In this document: piece after piece, positions 21,596-32,006 of the stretch | Layout: each line of letters starts with the position of its first letter | Numbering within the stretch: the stretch's first letter is position 1 | Assembly: GCF_014905175.1 (NCBI RefSeq) | Contig: NC_057792.1 | Location: 13,061,321 to 13,125,320, forward strand | DNA length: 64,000 nt | DNA from: Aphidius gifuensis | Taxonomy: Eukaryota; Arthropoda; Insecta; Hymenoptera; Braconidae | Reading direction: 5' to 3' | Notes under the pieces: generated by a model | The model's database searches: none | What the model saw: only the letters and a program-made list of their open reading frames with translations | What the model was told of the DNA's origin: nothing | Made by a program: the position numbers and the translations under genes

Positions 21596-24500
21596 ATGGA
21601 TTTATTCAAGGTGCCTAACCATGCTGACCGTGTGAGTCAATATAAAAAATATATTGATGAGTCAAATTGTAGCGAAATCACTTTCCCCATAGCATGGGAA
21701 AAAATCAAAATTTTCGAAAAAAAAAATAAGTTGAAAATTAATATTTATGGAATAGAGAATGATGATGATGATGAAAGTGATGATGATGATGATGACGATG
21801 ATGAGGAAAAAAAAATAAAAAACGTAGAAAAGAAAGGATTGTTCCATATTATATCAGCAAAAATGAATCTGATTTGGAAACAATTCATCTCATAATGATC
21901 AAAAGAGATGAAGAAGCAAAAAATGATGACTATGATGATGATAATGATGATGATGAGTTAGATTCGCAAAAAAATTTATCACAATATCATTTCGCTTGGA
22001 TTAAAAATTTATCGAGATTAGTAAGTGCGCAAATTTCTAAACATAATGGGAAGAAAATAATTTGTGATCGATGCTTATGTCATTTTCAATCTCAAAAATC
22101 TTGTGATAATCATAAAAAATTATGTAGTGAAAAATGTAAAAGTGCAATGAGATTACCGACTGCTAAAAATAATATTTTAAAATTTTTAAGCTATAAACAT
22201 CAATTAACGGTACCATTTATAATTTATGGTGATTGATAATGTTTATTGGAAAAAGTGCAGAGTGAAGAACTTGAAAAAAATCAAATTCATCAAAAACATG
22301 TTCCAAATAGTGCAGCATATTATTTAAAGTGTAGTTATGATGATTCACTTTCCAAGTTCAATCTTCATAGAAGTAAAAATTCAATTGAATGGTTCATTAC
22401 AGAGCTTGAACAAATTGCTCATCAAGTCAATAAAATAATAGATGATATTGAACCAATGTCTCTTACACAAGATGAAGAATTACAATTTTTGAATGCAAAA
22501 AAATGTTATATTTGTGACAAAAATTTCACGAAAAATGACGTTAAAGTACGTGATCACTCGCACTGGACTTCAGAATACCGAGGTGCCGCCCATCAAATAT
22601 GCAATATTAATTATCAAGAATCATGTATTATCCCAGTAGTATTCCATAACCTCACAGGCTATGATGCACATTTTATCATCAAAAAATTAAAAAACCAGTT
22701 CGCAGGTAAAATTGATATACTTGGAATCAATAAAGAAAGATATATTTCATTTACAAAACGTGTCAAGGGTACAAGAATAAGATTGAGATTTATCGACTCA
22801 TACAGATTTATGGCAAGTTCCATAGATTCATTATCGAATAATCTAGATGATGATAAAAAATTAATAACAAAAAGTCTCTGTAAAAATGATGATGAATTCA
22901 ATTTAATTACAAAGAAGGGAGTATTTCCATATGATTATCTTGATAAATGGGAAAAATTTAATGTTACGGCACTTCCATCGGAAGATCAATTTTATTCAAA
23001 ATTGAATGAAGAAAATATTTCAGCTGAAGCATATGCACATGCTTTAAATATTTGGCAAAAGTTCAATATAAAAACACTTGGGGAATATTCTGATTTATAT
23101 TTACAAACTGATGTTGCCCTTTTAGCTGATATTTTTGGAAGCTTCAGAGCTGATTGTTTGAATACATATAAGTTAGATCCGTCACATCATTATACGCTAC
23201 CTGGACTTAGTTTTAATGCAATGTTGAGATATACTCAGATTGAATTGGAATTGTTAACAGATCCTGAAATGATGTTGTTTATTGAGCAAGGTATAAGAGG
23301 TGGTTTATTACAAGTCTCAAATCGATATGGAAGAGCTAATAATCGATATATGGGCAGTAAATATAATCCTGAGGAAGAAGAGTCATTTTTAATGTATTTT
23401 GATTTAAACAATATGTACGGAGCTGCAATGAGGGAATATCTTCCAACATGTAAATTTTAATGGATTGATAACTTTGATATATCCACATTGAATTCAATTG
23501 CTGATAACTCGAAATATGGATACATTCTTGAAGTTGATTTAGATTATCCTGCAAGTTTGCATCATTATCATAAAGGTTTTCCGTTAGCACCAGTACGTGA
23601 AAAACCACCTCTAGAAACCAGTAAAACTCCGAAATTATTGGCAACTCTAGATAATAAAAAAAATTATGTTATCCATCACCGGAATTTAAAACAATATTGT
23701 TCTTTGGGGATGATTATTACTAATGTCCATCGTGTTTTAAAATTTGAACAAAGTGCATGGCTTCAATCTTATATTGATCTTAATACAGAGTTACGAAAGA
23801 AAGCTCGTAGTGCATTTGAAAAAGATCTTAGAAAATTATTCATCAATGCAATTTATGGTAAAACTCTAGAGTCTGTAAGAACTCGTAAATCCATAAAACT
23901 TGTGGAAAAATATGGCGGTAGAGGTGGAGCAAGATTTTATATCTCAAAGCCAAACTTCGACAGTCATTTAATCATTGACGATCTTGTAATAATTGAGATG
24001 AAACCAACAAGTATACTTTTCAATAAACCAATTTATCTTGGATTTTCTATTTTGGAAATGTCAAAAACATATATGTATGATTTTCATTACAATTTCATAA
24101 AACCAAAATTTGAAGATAAAGTCAAGTATTTATATGGCGATACTGATTTTGCTGTTTACCACATATTTAGTCATAATCCATATGATTTGATACGTAATAA
24201 TCTTGATAAATTTGATACATCTGATTATCCAGAAAATAATCAATATGGCATTCCATTAAAAAATAAAAAAGTTATTGGTATTATGAAAGATGAAAATAAC
24301 GGAAAAATAATGAAGGAATTCATTGGTTTACGAAGTAAATTATACTCATATGTTATAGCGGATGGAAATAATTCATTAAAAAAACGTGTTCATATGAGAG
24401 CAAAGGGTGTGAAAAGATCAACTGTAAGGCAAATAACTTTTGATGATTATAAAAATTGTTTAATTAATCATGTTATTTTAAAAAAGCAATGAAATATTAT

Positions 24501-24672
24501 AAGATCACATAAACATGAAGTAACAACGAGAACAATAGAAAAAATAGCTCTAAGTTGGGAAGATGATAAACGACAGTTAACTAATGGTGAAACTGACATT
24601 CTGCCTTGGGGTTACATACCTGTTGAACGAATGTGTTTGAGCAAAAGTATATTTAAAAGAAAATATGAATGA
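21596..24672 (+). pseudogene. endonuclease VII-finger / family B DNA polymerase (Polinton-like), broken
   Basis: The order of domains is an acidic N-terminus with aspartate runs, a C2H2-like finger (CDRCLCHF...NHKKLC), and an endonuclease VII-type finger (CYICDKNF... VRDHSHWTSEYRGAAHQICN). The 3'-5' exonuclease region (HNLTGYDAHFI; YLQTDVALLADIF) and polymerase motifs A (YFDLNNMYGAA), B (LFINAIYGKTLESV) and C (YLYGDTDFAVY) follow. Protein-primed polymerases of this kind copy linear virus-like genomes. The frame from 21874 to 24672 is continuous except for TGA and TAA at 22234-22239, TAA at 23458-23460 and TGA at 24490-24492. A frameshift near 21840 separates the first 80 residues. The two adjacent stops fall inside the Exo I motif, directly after its aspartate. 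It is of a different lineage from the polymerase at 33-37 kb. Confidence 0.85.
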
Positions 24673-24767
24673 TGTGAATAAAAAAAAAAATATGAATGAT
24701 GTAAATAAAAAAATAATTGTTAGAAAATAAATACACATTGATTGTTTTTTTTTTTTTATTGATTAGT

Positions 24768-25266
24768 TTATTGATTATCTATCCATTGATTATGACTATT
24801 GTCAAATCCAAGATATTTTACATACATCTTATTCCCACGTCTTTTTAGAACTTTTTCAATTAAATAAATGTAGGAATGTCGAACTTTTTGTAGCTCTTCA
24901 GTATAAAAGCTTCCTTGTATTGGATTCTCTTGATAGTCTTTGAGCTTATACGTTACAGGTGATGTTTTATTAATTTTAGTAATTGTGAATATTTCATTTG
25001 TCCAATTTGGTTTATATCCTTTATCAAAGACATGCTTATATTTACTTATTCTTACATGTTGATTTAATTTAAATTTGATTTTAACATGACAATGATTTAA
25101 ACTTTTAAATACAGTTTGTTTTAATAATTTAATATTTTTACCAACAACTTCAAGAGGTTTCATTTTAATTGTGCGATGTTCGGTATTATTATATTTTTTA
25201 ATTAATTCTGGCAGCAATTTCAACCATTTATAATTTTTCTGCATGCTAAATTCAAAAAACAACTTG
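24768..25266 (-). pseudogene. Polinton-type integrase, C-terminal fragment with chromodomain
   Basis: The frame starts within KWLKLLPELIKKYNNTEHRT, the last helix of an rve-type integrase core. It continues through a DNA-binding region (RISKYKHVFDKGYKPNWT, FTITKI) and ends in a chromodomain-like stretch (YLIEKVLKRRGNKMYVKY, then HNQWI). The catalytic D, D, E region is absent. It faces the polymerase across about 95 bases. It resembles the complete-length but broken integrase at 29-30 kb in layout. It is a truncated remnant. Confidence 0.75.
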
Positions 25267-25649
25267 TAATGCCACTTGTAAATACCAAAACTTGTAAATA
25301 CCACATCAAGCTCTTACAATTATTGATATCATCAAATACGCCGAAGTTTTCAAAATTCTGTTGTTATAATAAGAGGTTTAAGTCATTAATAAAAGTAATT
25401 AATGAGCAACACTTCAATATAATTTTAATATCATTAATAATAATATGGTTTATTAAACAAGTATATATGTAGGTTAGATAGTATAATAATAATAATGAAA
25501 AATATGATACAGTATCGTATCATGAACATTTTGCGCTCCCAGTCTCAGGACTGTAGCTTGCTTGTACTCTTTTCTATCGGTATTGCCAACATACTAAAAA
25601 CAGTACTATCAACAAATTCCTTATTTCCGGGGAGTTATCATAAGTAATC

Positions 25650-25915
25650 AGTTTACCAATAACTGTTCCTCGTAAAAATAAGTAAGCAATTGTAGATCTT
25701 GATGATAAACATGGTGCTGGTACACATTGAGTTGCATAAAAAAAAACGTTTCAATGATGTCATTTATTTCGATAGCTTTGGTGATTTGAAGCCTCCACAA
25801 GAGCTGATTAATTATCTCGGTGTTGATAGCATTAATATTATTATAAAAGATATCAAAATTATCATACAATTGTTTGCGGTCATCTATGTCTTAAGTTTCT
25901 GGCTGGTAAGAGATT
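25650..25915 (+). pseudogene. adenain-like cysteine protease fragment
   Basis: The segment encodes DLDDKHGAGTH, then a TGA (25728-25730) where tryptophan is usual, then VAYKKKRFNDVIYFDSFGD and LKPPQELINYL. This is the His-to-acid part of the adenovirus/Polinton maturation protease. The C-terminal cysteine region is only weakly visible (QLFAVIYVLSFWL) and no CGH is present. It lies just upstream of the minor-capsid remnant on the same strand, as is common in Polintons. Confidence 0.7.
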
Positions 25916-25953
25916 ATAATCAATCATGACACATGCTCAAATAATCATTAGTT

Positions 25954-26640
25954 ATGGATGATTTATTTACGTTGACATTGTCAGGCAGGTCATCGACTCT
26001 TGAAACACAATATTTTCCGCCGATAGAGTTGTCACCGAATAAAAATTATATTGCTGGGCTTGTCGAGTTTACGACATTTGATTCTATACTAAATATTGGT
26101 AATAATAAAGTCTACATTGAAGGATGTAAAATGATTAGAATTCCAACAGGAAGTTAGGAAATTAAAGATATTGAAAGTTATATTCAAAAAGCATCAATTC
26201 ATAGTACTGCTTCTATTAGTAGTCAACTAAATATCAATGAGCTACATAGTGAAATGAAATGTAACAGACGTATCCATTTTGAACCAGAAGACTCGATTGG
26301 GAGATTGTTGGGTTTTATAAAACGACTTCTCGAAGCTGTTATTTTACTTAAATCTGACTCACCTGTTGCCATATTAAAGATCAATACATTCCAAATTCAG
26401 TGTACGATAACAACAGGTGCATATATGAATCAACACAAAGTTCACACAATACATGAATTTTTCCCAGATGTGCTTCCTGGATATAAGATTGTTGAAGTAC
26501 CATCATATGTCATTTATCTTCCGGTCACAGTGCGAGCAATACATCAATTGCAATTAAAAATTGTTGATCAAAGTGGTGGAATTGAGGGTCCGGATGCAAT
26601 AACACGTCGAGCGCTCGAAGACAAGAAAATGCTATGTTGC
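25954..26640 (+). pseudogene. Polinton minor capsid (penton-like) protein, one stop
   Basis: The frame starts MDDLFTLTLSGRSSTLETQY and runs as a beta-rich protein with ELSPNKNYIAGLVEFTTF. A TAG at 26155-26157 follows IRIPTGS. A later part in the other block includes PEDSIGRLLGFIKRLL, TIHEFFPDVLPGYKIVEVP and LPVTVRAIHQLQLKIVDQ. Such proteins form the single jelly-roll vertex capsomer. The tail (from about 26610) is lysine-rich and non-homologous, so the original end is lost. Family placement is by recall of similar insect proteins and by the same fold pattern as the gene at 28.4-29.2 kb. Confidence 0.6.
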
Positions 26641-26821
26641 TGTGGGTGGAAAATAAGAAAAATTAAAATTGAAAAATTAAAAAAAAAAAAAATACAGTCG
26701 ACGATAAAAGTAAAAATACATATTTTTCTTCAAATAAATTTTTTTATATGATAATTAGTTTACGGGATAAAAAATAAAAACGAAATTTTTTTTTTTGAAA
26801 AAAATACTTCTTTTTAATCAT

Positions 26822-27363
26822 ATAACTCGAGACAACTTCTTCAAAAAGTAATAGATCGACTTGAAATTTTGACTGTAGCTTCATTATAAGCTAACGATTG
26901 CAACAGTATAATAAAAAAACTCATTTATTTATATTGTTTAATATTTATTATATGATTATTTAATGTCGAGGAAAAATTCAATTTGTCTAACTTTGAGTAA
27001 AAAAAGAGTCGGAGAAATCTAAAAGTTGAGTAACTTGTCAGTGGCAATATTGTTGAGCAGTATATCAAGAAGTTTTTTACAAATTTTCAGATATTTTTAT
27101 TAATTATTTACTGAGTTATTGATTTAACAACGAATTGCTAGCTGCAGTTATGCGTGATCGTCAGCCCTCTCTCCGACTCTTTTTTCATACAAAGTTAGAC
27201 AAATTGAATTTTTCCTCGACATTAAATAATCATATAATAAAAATTAAACAATATAAATAAATGAGTTTTTTTATTATACTGTTGCAATCGTTAGCTTATA
27301 ATGAAGCTACAGTCAAAATTTCAAGTCGATTTATGACTTTTTGAAGAAGTTGTCTCGAGTTAT
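26822..27363. mobile_element. 542-bp foldback element
   Basis: The left arm (26822-27013) and right arm (27172-27363) are near-perfect reverse complements of about 190 bases. They start ATAACTCGAGACAACTTCTT and end in AGAGTCGGA near the spacer. The 158-base spacer has no reading frame. It separates the two Polinton remnants. No target-site duplication was recognised at the flanks. Confidence 0.85.
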
Positions 27364-27701
27364 GTTCCGTCGGAAAGAGAGGTAAGTGAAAAGAGAGAGA
27401 GAGAGAAAAGGTAAAATTGATGTTTATTATGATATTATATGAACTCGACATATAATACATTTATCAATTGCTGGAGCACATTTTACATATGTAACCATAT
27501 GTAAACAAGGAAGAAAAATAACAGACAATGGTTCATTATAACAAATTTTACGAACAAATGTATTATCTTCTTTTTTACTTTTTAGTGTTCCGTAGGACAC
27601 TTATGTTTTCACTATTCGTGTGACTTTTTGTTATTTCGCGATAAAAATAAAAGTTATGAATCGAATTGGCTCCTACGAAGCCCATTAGGTTCCATTTTTT
27701 T

Positions 27702-28183
27702 TCCCAAAAGCAATCATTATATTTATTTTCAATTTTTGGCCATTATCAGTTGTGATAGTGCCATTTTCTAGGGCCCCATTTTTAAATATTAGACGGATCG
27801 GATCCGGCAATGATTCAATAAACGACTTCATCTGTAGACCCTACATTTTTTTGAAATTTTTGGTCGTTTTATTTTTTATTGAACAAAATGGTGTCAGAAT
27901 TTGTTTTGCAAGATATTTTTGAACCGCCAACCAGATTAGTTGATGTTAAATAAAATTTATGTTTTTTTCCCAAAGCAATCATATTTATTTTCAATTTTTA
28001 GGCCTTATCAGATGTGATAGTGCCATTTTTCGACAGGGCCCAATTTCAAATATTGACGGATCGGATCCGGCAATGATTCAATCGACGACGCTTCATCTGT
28101 AGACTCTACGATATTTTTTTGAAATTTTTTGGTCGTTTATTTTTTTTTTTATGAAACAAAATATAGTGTCAGAATTTGTTTTT
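27702..28183. repeat. about 210-bp direct duplication, possibly old coding DNA
   Basis: The block 27702-27911 is repeated at about 27970-28183. Shared landmarks are CAATCATTATATTTATTTTC-like starts, GGATCGGATCCGGCAATGAT, CTTCATCTGTAGAC and GTGTCAGAATTTGTTTT. The minus strand of the first copy reads ESLPDPIRLIFKNGALENGT, which looks protein-like. The second copy overlaps the end of the capsid remnant at 28149. The interval 27364-27701 holds a short purine repeat (GA)n near 27400 and no gene. Confidence 0.7.
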
Positions 28184-28400
28184 GCAACAAATTTTGTGTT
28201 GCATTTATTGTTTGAGCAAGTGCAACACCGAATCGTATCTCAATTCTGAGACTTCCATTTTTTATTAAATTCCAGTACATGCTATCATTAGCAGAGAGGT
28301 CAGGTGTTAAGTCAAATGCAAATAAAGTATAGCCCTTCGTAAAACTGGAACGAGAAAGTGCCCCACCACCAACTTGATTTTCATAATATTGAATATACAT
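28149..28400 (-). pseudogene. Polinton capsid C-terminus joined to another virion protein's start
   Basis: The frame starts MYIQYYENQVGGG, which resembles the start of the small Polinton protein often written YxxQxGGG (a pVI-like candidate). It continues with YTLFAFDLTPDLSAND, WNLIKNGSLRIEIRF and a hydrophobic end. The latter resembles the C-terminus of the double jelly-roll major capsid protein (F54H12.2-like). The two parts normally belong to different genes, so an internal deletion has probably fused them. It begins 13 bases after the minor-capsid stop on the same strand. Confidence 0.55.
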
Positions 28401-28413
28401 TTTAATTATTTTT

Positions 28414-29176
28414 TTAAAAATGAAGTGTCACGAATAATGGATCGTATGCAAATGAGATAGGGCCACCAAAACTATCTCTTATATCTATTGTAATAGTGTC
28501 AAATGAGTGACGTAATAAGGAAAAATAATATGGTTGAAATTTTTCAATTAACGACGAGCCGTATTGATAATTACTAGAGTCAAAAGGCACAACTCGAAGT
28601 ACTTGCTTATTAGATTCCACCAATAATATGGGGAGAAACAATATCACAATGTACATATAAAGCTGACGGAAGCCCACGTAATATGCTTGCTGGTGCATTT
28701 GCTTTTAAAACGTGTTGAATTTCAGTAAAAACAAGACCCTCACCTTGGTATATAAATCCAAGAATATTTGCAATTTTTCTGGTTAATTTTATTTCATGTT
28801 TTTTGCAATCTTTTCCACTACATTTTTTTATCATAGTAACAAAACGTGTCCGAGTATTATATACTAATTCAAAATGTTGTATAAAATTTTTATCTTCATT
28901 AAATGACCATATAACACTATCTGTATTTGGATATACACCACTTTCGATATTTACGTTAAAATTATTATTACCAAGATCAATATTAATTATTCCTTCACTT
29001 TTATTTATATGTAAAAAAGCATTTGGAAACGCTATTTCACTCAACCCAACTGACCAGCTTCCTTCAAGATTAAATGCACGATGTAATTGTGTTGTAAATG
29101 CAGCTGTTGTATTATTCGGGAAATATTGATTATTTTTATTACTAACAAGTGTAATATAAAAATCTTTATTGAACAT
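28414..29176 (-). pseudogene. Polinton minor capsid (penton-like) protein, frameshifted
   Basis: The start MFNKDFYITLVSNKNNQYFP, then SWSVGLSEIAFPNAF and LYVHCDIVSPHIIGG, are typical of the Polinton single jelly-roll minor capsid. A one-base slip near 28615 moves the rest (KQVLRVVPFDSSN, then PISFAYDPLFVTLHF) to another frame. It is otherwise full length (about 250 residues). Its ATG lies inside the last codons of the integrase gene, overlapping by 11 bases. Confidence 0.8.
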
Positions 29177-30250
29177 GATCTTTTAAATTACTTGCTGGTA
29201 CCCATTCATCAAAATCACTAGAATAATTTTTCCATCTAACAAGATATTCTTTTTTCTGTCCTTTTCCCCGTGTGTCAAGAATTTTTTCAACATCAAAATA
29301 TTCTTCATTTATATTTTGATTTACTTTACTTATTTCTTGTTCATAAAAATAACCTGAAATCTCTTCACTTTTTAAATCTTTAATTTCATAAATAGGTAAA
29401 GATTGTCGAGTATAAACTTTTGATATTATAAATAAGTCTTTTGACCAAGATCCAGCATAACCTTAACTCAAAGATTGCTTTTCATTACTGATTCTAACAT
29501 AGTCACCAACATGGTATTTATTATTTTTTTTTGTCGCATTTGTATATTGTTTTTCTATATTTTCATGTGCCTTTTGAGCATTGTATATAGTAACAGCGGC
29601 TGGGGTCATTTTTGTTGATGAATGTATTGCATTATTATACGCTTGTACAATTTTAGGTAAGACTTCAATATAACGATGAGTTTTTTTATACGTGAAATAA
29701 CGATAAATTCTTTCTTTGAGTGTGCGATTTACTCGTTCAACTATAGCTGCTTTGCTATCGGGATTACGTGCTACACGAAAATGAATTTTGACTTGGTCCA
29801 ATAATTTTTGCACATTTTTATTTAAAAATTCTTTACCTTTGTCTGATTGTAAAACTACTGGTCGACGTCCACTAGTTAAAAAAATTTTTTCAAGTGCTTG
29901 ACATACAGTATTTCCTGATTTATTAATAAGAGGTTCAACCCAAAGATATTTACTAAGTACATCTATGACAACTAATAAAAATTTATTACCATCATTATAA
30001 CTTTGTAATGAGGTCAAGTCAGCTAAATCCATTTCCCATAAATCATCTACATTTTTTGTAATGTAATGTAAACGAGAAAATTTTCTCCGGACTGGTTTAT
30101 GAAGTGTATAAGTATTTTGCGAATCTAACCAATCTTAAATTTCTTTTTTGGACTTTGGGTATTTTTTAAATATATTTCGTGCACCCGAGAATGATAGGGG
30201 ATTTTTGGGGTTGTAATAAATGTTTGGTAAATTTATTTTTTTACCATTGT
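29166..30250 (-). pseudogene. Polinton integrase (rve type with chromodomain), two stops
   Basis: The N-terminal zinc-binding region is recognisable (FSGARNIFKKYPKSKKEI, stop at about 30136, then LHKPVRRKFSR). The core has WEMDLADL (first D), VVLQSDKGKEFLN (second D) and KAAIVERVNRTLKERIYRYF (E). The C-terminus has YFDVEKILDTRG and YLVRWKNYSSDFDEWVP, a chromodomain. A second TAA at about 29461-29463 follows ISNEKQSLS. All three catalytic acids are present. Such integrases insert the element and make about 6-bp target duplications. It overlaps the minor-capsid start by 11 bases. Confidence 0.85.
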
Positions 30251-30267
30251 GATGACCTTGTTGATGG

Positions 30268-31002
30268 TCACAAAATTGATGTAGCTGATTTTACAGTTTT
30301 TTGTGGAGGTTTTTTAACTTTACGTACAGTAGATATTTCTTCATCAGAAAAAGACAATTCTCTTCTGCTCAATCTTCTTTTATTAATTGATGGTGGTCTT
30401 AAATTTGGTGTAATTACTTCTTCTTCAGCATTATCGTTGTCGCTTTGTTCCCAGAAACTAATATTACTAACAAAATCTCTAGGCGCATGAATATCTTTGA
30501 AAAATCGTGCAAACTGATCATGGCCGATTGCTTTAATATTTTTACGATGACGTAACGCATCATTGATTAAATCAATAATACTAGAACCATGAATAGTTTT
30601 TCCGCCTATACTAGCCAAGCCTTTATCATTCTATTTTAATCGATTTCCGTTATCTGCTCTGGTTATATGATTTATTAAACCTTGTGCTTTTTTTTGAAAA
30701 ACTTTAGGAACTGCTTTTATAATCAAGTCTTCCGGATATTTTGTATCATTATCATTACTTAAATTTCTGTAGTCAATATTATTGTTATTATTATTATTGA
30801 AAAATAAAAATCGTCTTAAAACTTCTTTATACTCATTCCACTTTTCTCCGTCATTTTTATTTGAATTTAAAATATTATGGAGTTGATTATCAAGGCGTGA
30901 CGTCACATCTCCGGGTGTTTGAACAGTACCTACGTCATTATTTGTATTTAATTTATTAATCGATTCTTCAGGAATTAAAACCATTTTTCTTGCATGTTCC
31001 AT
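30268..31002 (-). pseudogene. conserved Polinton virion-associated-type protein, one stop
   Basis: A single frame of 244 codons starts MEHARKMVLIPEESINKLN. It contains an asparagine run, IIKAVPKVFQKKAQGL and IGGKTIHGSSIIDLINDAL, and ends in a basic, serine-rich tail (PPSINKRRLSRRELSFSD). A TAG at 30631-30633 interrupts it. This protein type lies beside the integrase in many insect Polintons and its function is unknown. Its start codon overlaps the stop of the next gene upstream by one base (TAATG). Confidence 0.6.
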
Positions 31003-31349
31003 TATACAAAATATTTCGTAATTACAGCTGTAATTATTGGAGTCAGTGATAAAGGTAACAAGGAGCCACCACCTGATTGATTAATTAAAATTTTTTTTTT
31101 TGTTTTTATATTTCCTGGAGAGGCCAGAGAACGTAGTATTGATTTATGTTTTTTTAATTTTTTTTTTTCCGTTTTTTTAATATTTATTGTACCTTCCAAA
31201 ATATTTAATGAACATTCACCAATACAGCGAATAAGATTTTTGTCACTATGCTTTAAAATTGCTTGACGTTGTTTTGGATTAGCATATACTAATGCTTGTA
31301 GTAGAACACTTTGTTTTTTATTAAACGGATTACACGTACCGACTGCCAT
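31002..31349 (-). CDS. small conserved Polinton protein, 115 aa, intact
   Basis: The frame is complete. It has a hydrophobic-helical N-terminal half (LLQALVYANPKQRQAIL, LIRCIGECSLNILEG), a lysine-rich middle and a C-terminus with NQSGGGSLLPLSL followed by a hydrophobic helix. The Gly-Gly-Gly just before that helix resembles processing sites of adenovirus-like proteases, so it may be a cleaved core or membrane-active virion protein. That is inference. The start overlaps the ATPase stop as TAATG, and the stop overlaps the next start in the same way. Proteins with the PKQRQAIL and IRCI-E motifs recur in insect Polintons. Confidence 0.65.
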   Translation of the reverse strand: MAVGTCNPFNKKQSVLLQALVYANPKQRQAILKHSDKNLIRCIGECSLNILEGTINIKKTEKKKLKKHKSILRSLASPGNIKTKKKILINQSGGGSLLPLSLTPIITAVITKYFV

Positions 31350-32006
31350 TATATTCGTACAACTGGTATGTTATTAGATGACGTTATTGTATTTATATCT
31401 TTTCGTGGAATGTGAACAAAATTATGTGTATCACTTGGAAAAACACATGTACGTACACGGAGATTTTCTAGGGTACTCTGTTTCAAATCAAGTAAAATAT
31501 ATCCATGAGGTACAGAGGTCGCTTCAAAATAAGCCTCTTGAAGAAAACGCGGATTCTCAGGGTATATTTGTCGCACTCCAAAACCCACCTGCGAACGATC
31601 TCGAGGATTTTTAAATAAAACAATATAATGTGTATTTAAACTTATATCACGAAAGCCACGATGGAAAAGATTTTGTGATAATAATATAACTGATAATCCA
31701 AGATGATGACTTCCCTTTGTAAAAAGATCCATAATAACACTGGAAGAGCCGGACTCTCTCATGAGATCATCGATAATAACTAATTTTTTTTTTTATCATT
31801 AAACTCTTTTAATTTTGGTAGACCCTCAACAAATTCAACTGAAGAAAATTCTTTAAAACTGTCTTGCCATTGCCCATAAAAAAAATAAACTTTATCAAAT
31901 TTTACATGATATTTTCATTTAAAAATTTTTTTAACCAAGTAGTCTTACCACAGCCTGATGCTCCAGCAAGAAGCATAGTAAACGGGAATTGACACACTAG
32001 AGACAT
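31349..32006 (-). pseudogene. Polinton genome-packaging ATPase, two frameshifts
   Basis: Walker A (GASGCGKTTWLKKFL) follows the start MSLVCQFPFTMLLA at 32006. Walker B (IIDDLMRES) and the sensor-like region (GLSVILLSQNLFHRG, THYIVLFKNPRDRSQ) follow. Frame slips occur near 31905 and in an A-run near 31790. This FtsK/HerA/A32-type motor pumps linear DNA into capsids. The C-terminal half matches the scrap at 16.5 kb. It is the first gene of a run with overlapping stop/start codons. Confidence 0.85.

Noticed and set aside
22659..22901. Minus-strand frame opposite the 22-kb polymerase
   Set aside because: The opposite strand carries clear endonuclease VII and exonuclease motifs; this is a shadow.
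28803..29129. Plus-strand frame across the minor-capsid gene
   Set aside because: Shadow of a well-supported minus-strand gene.
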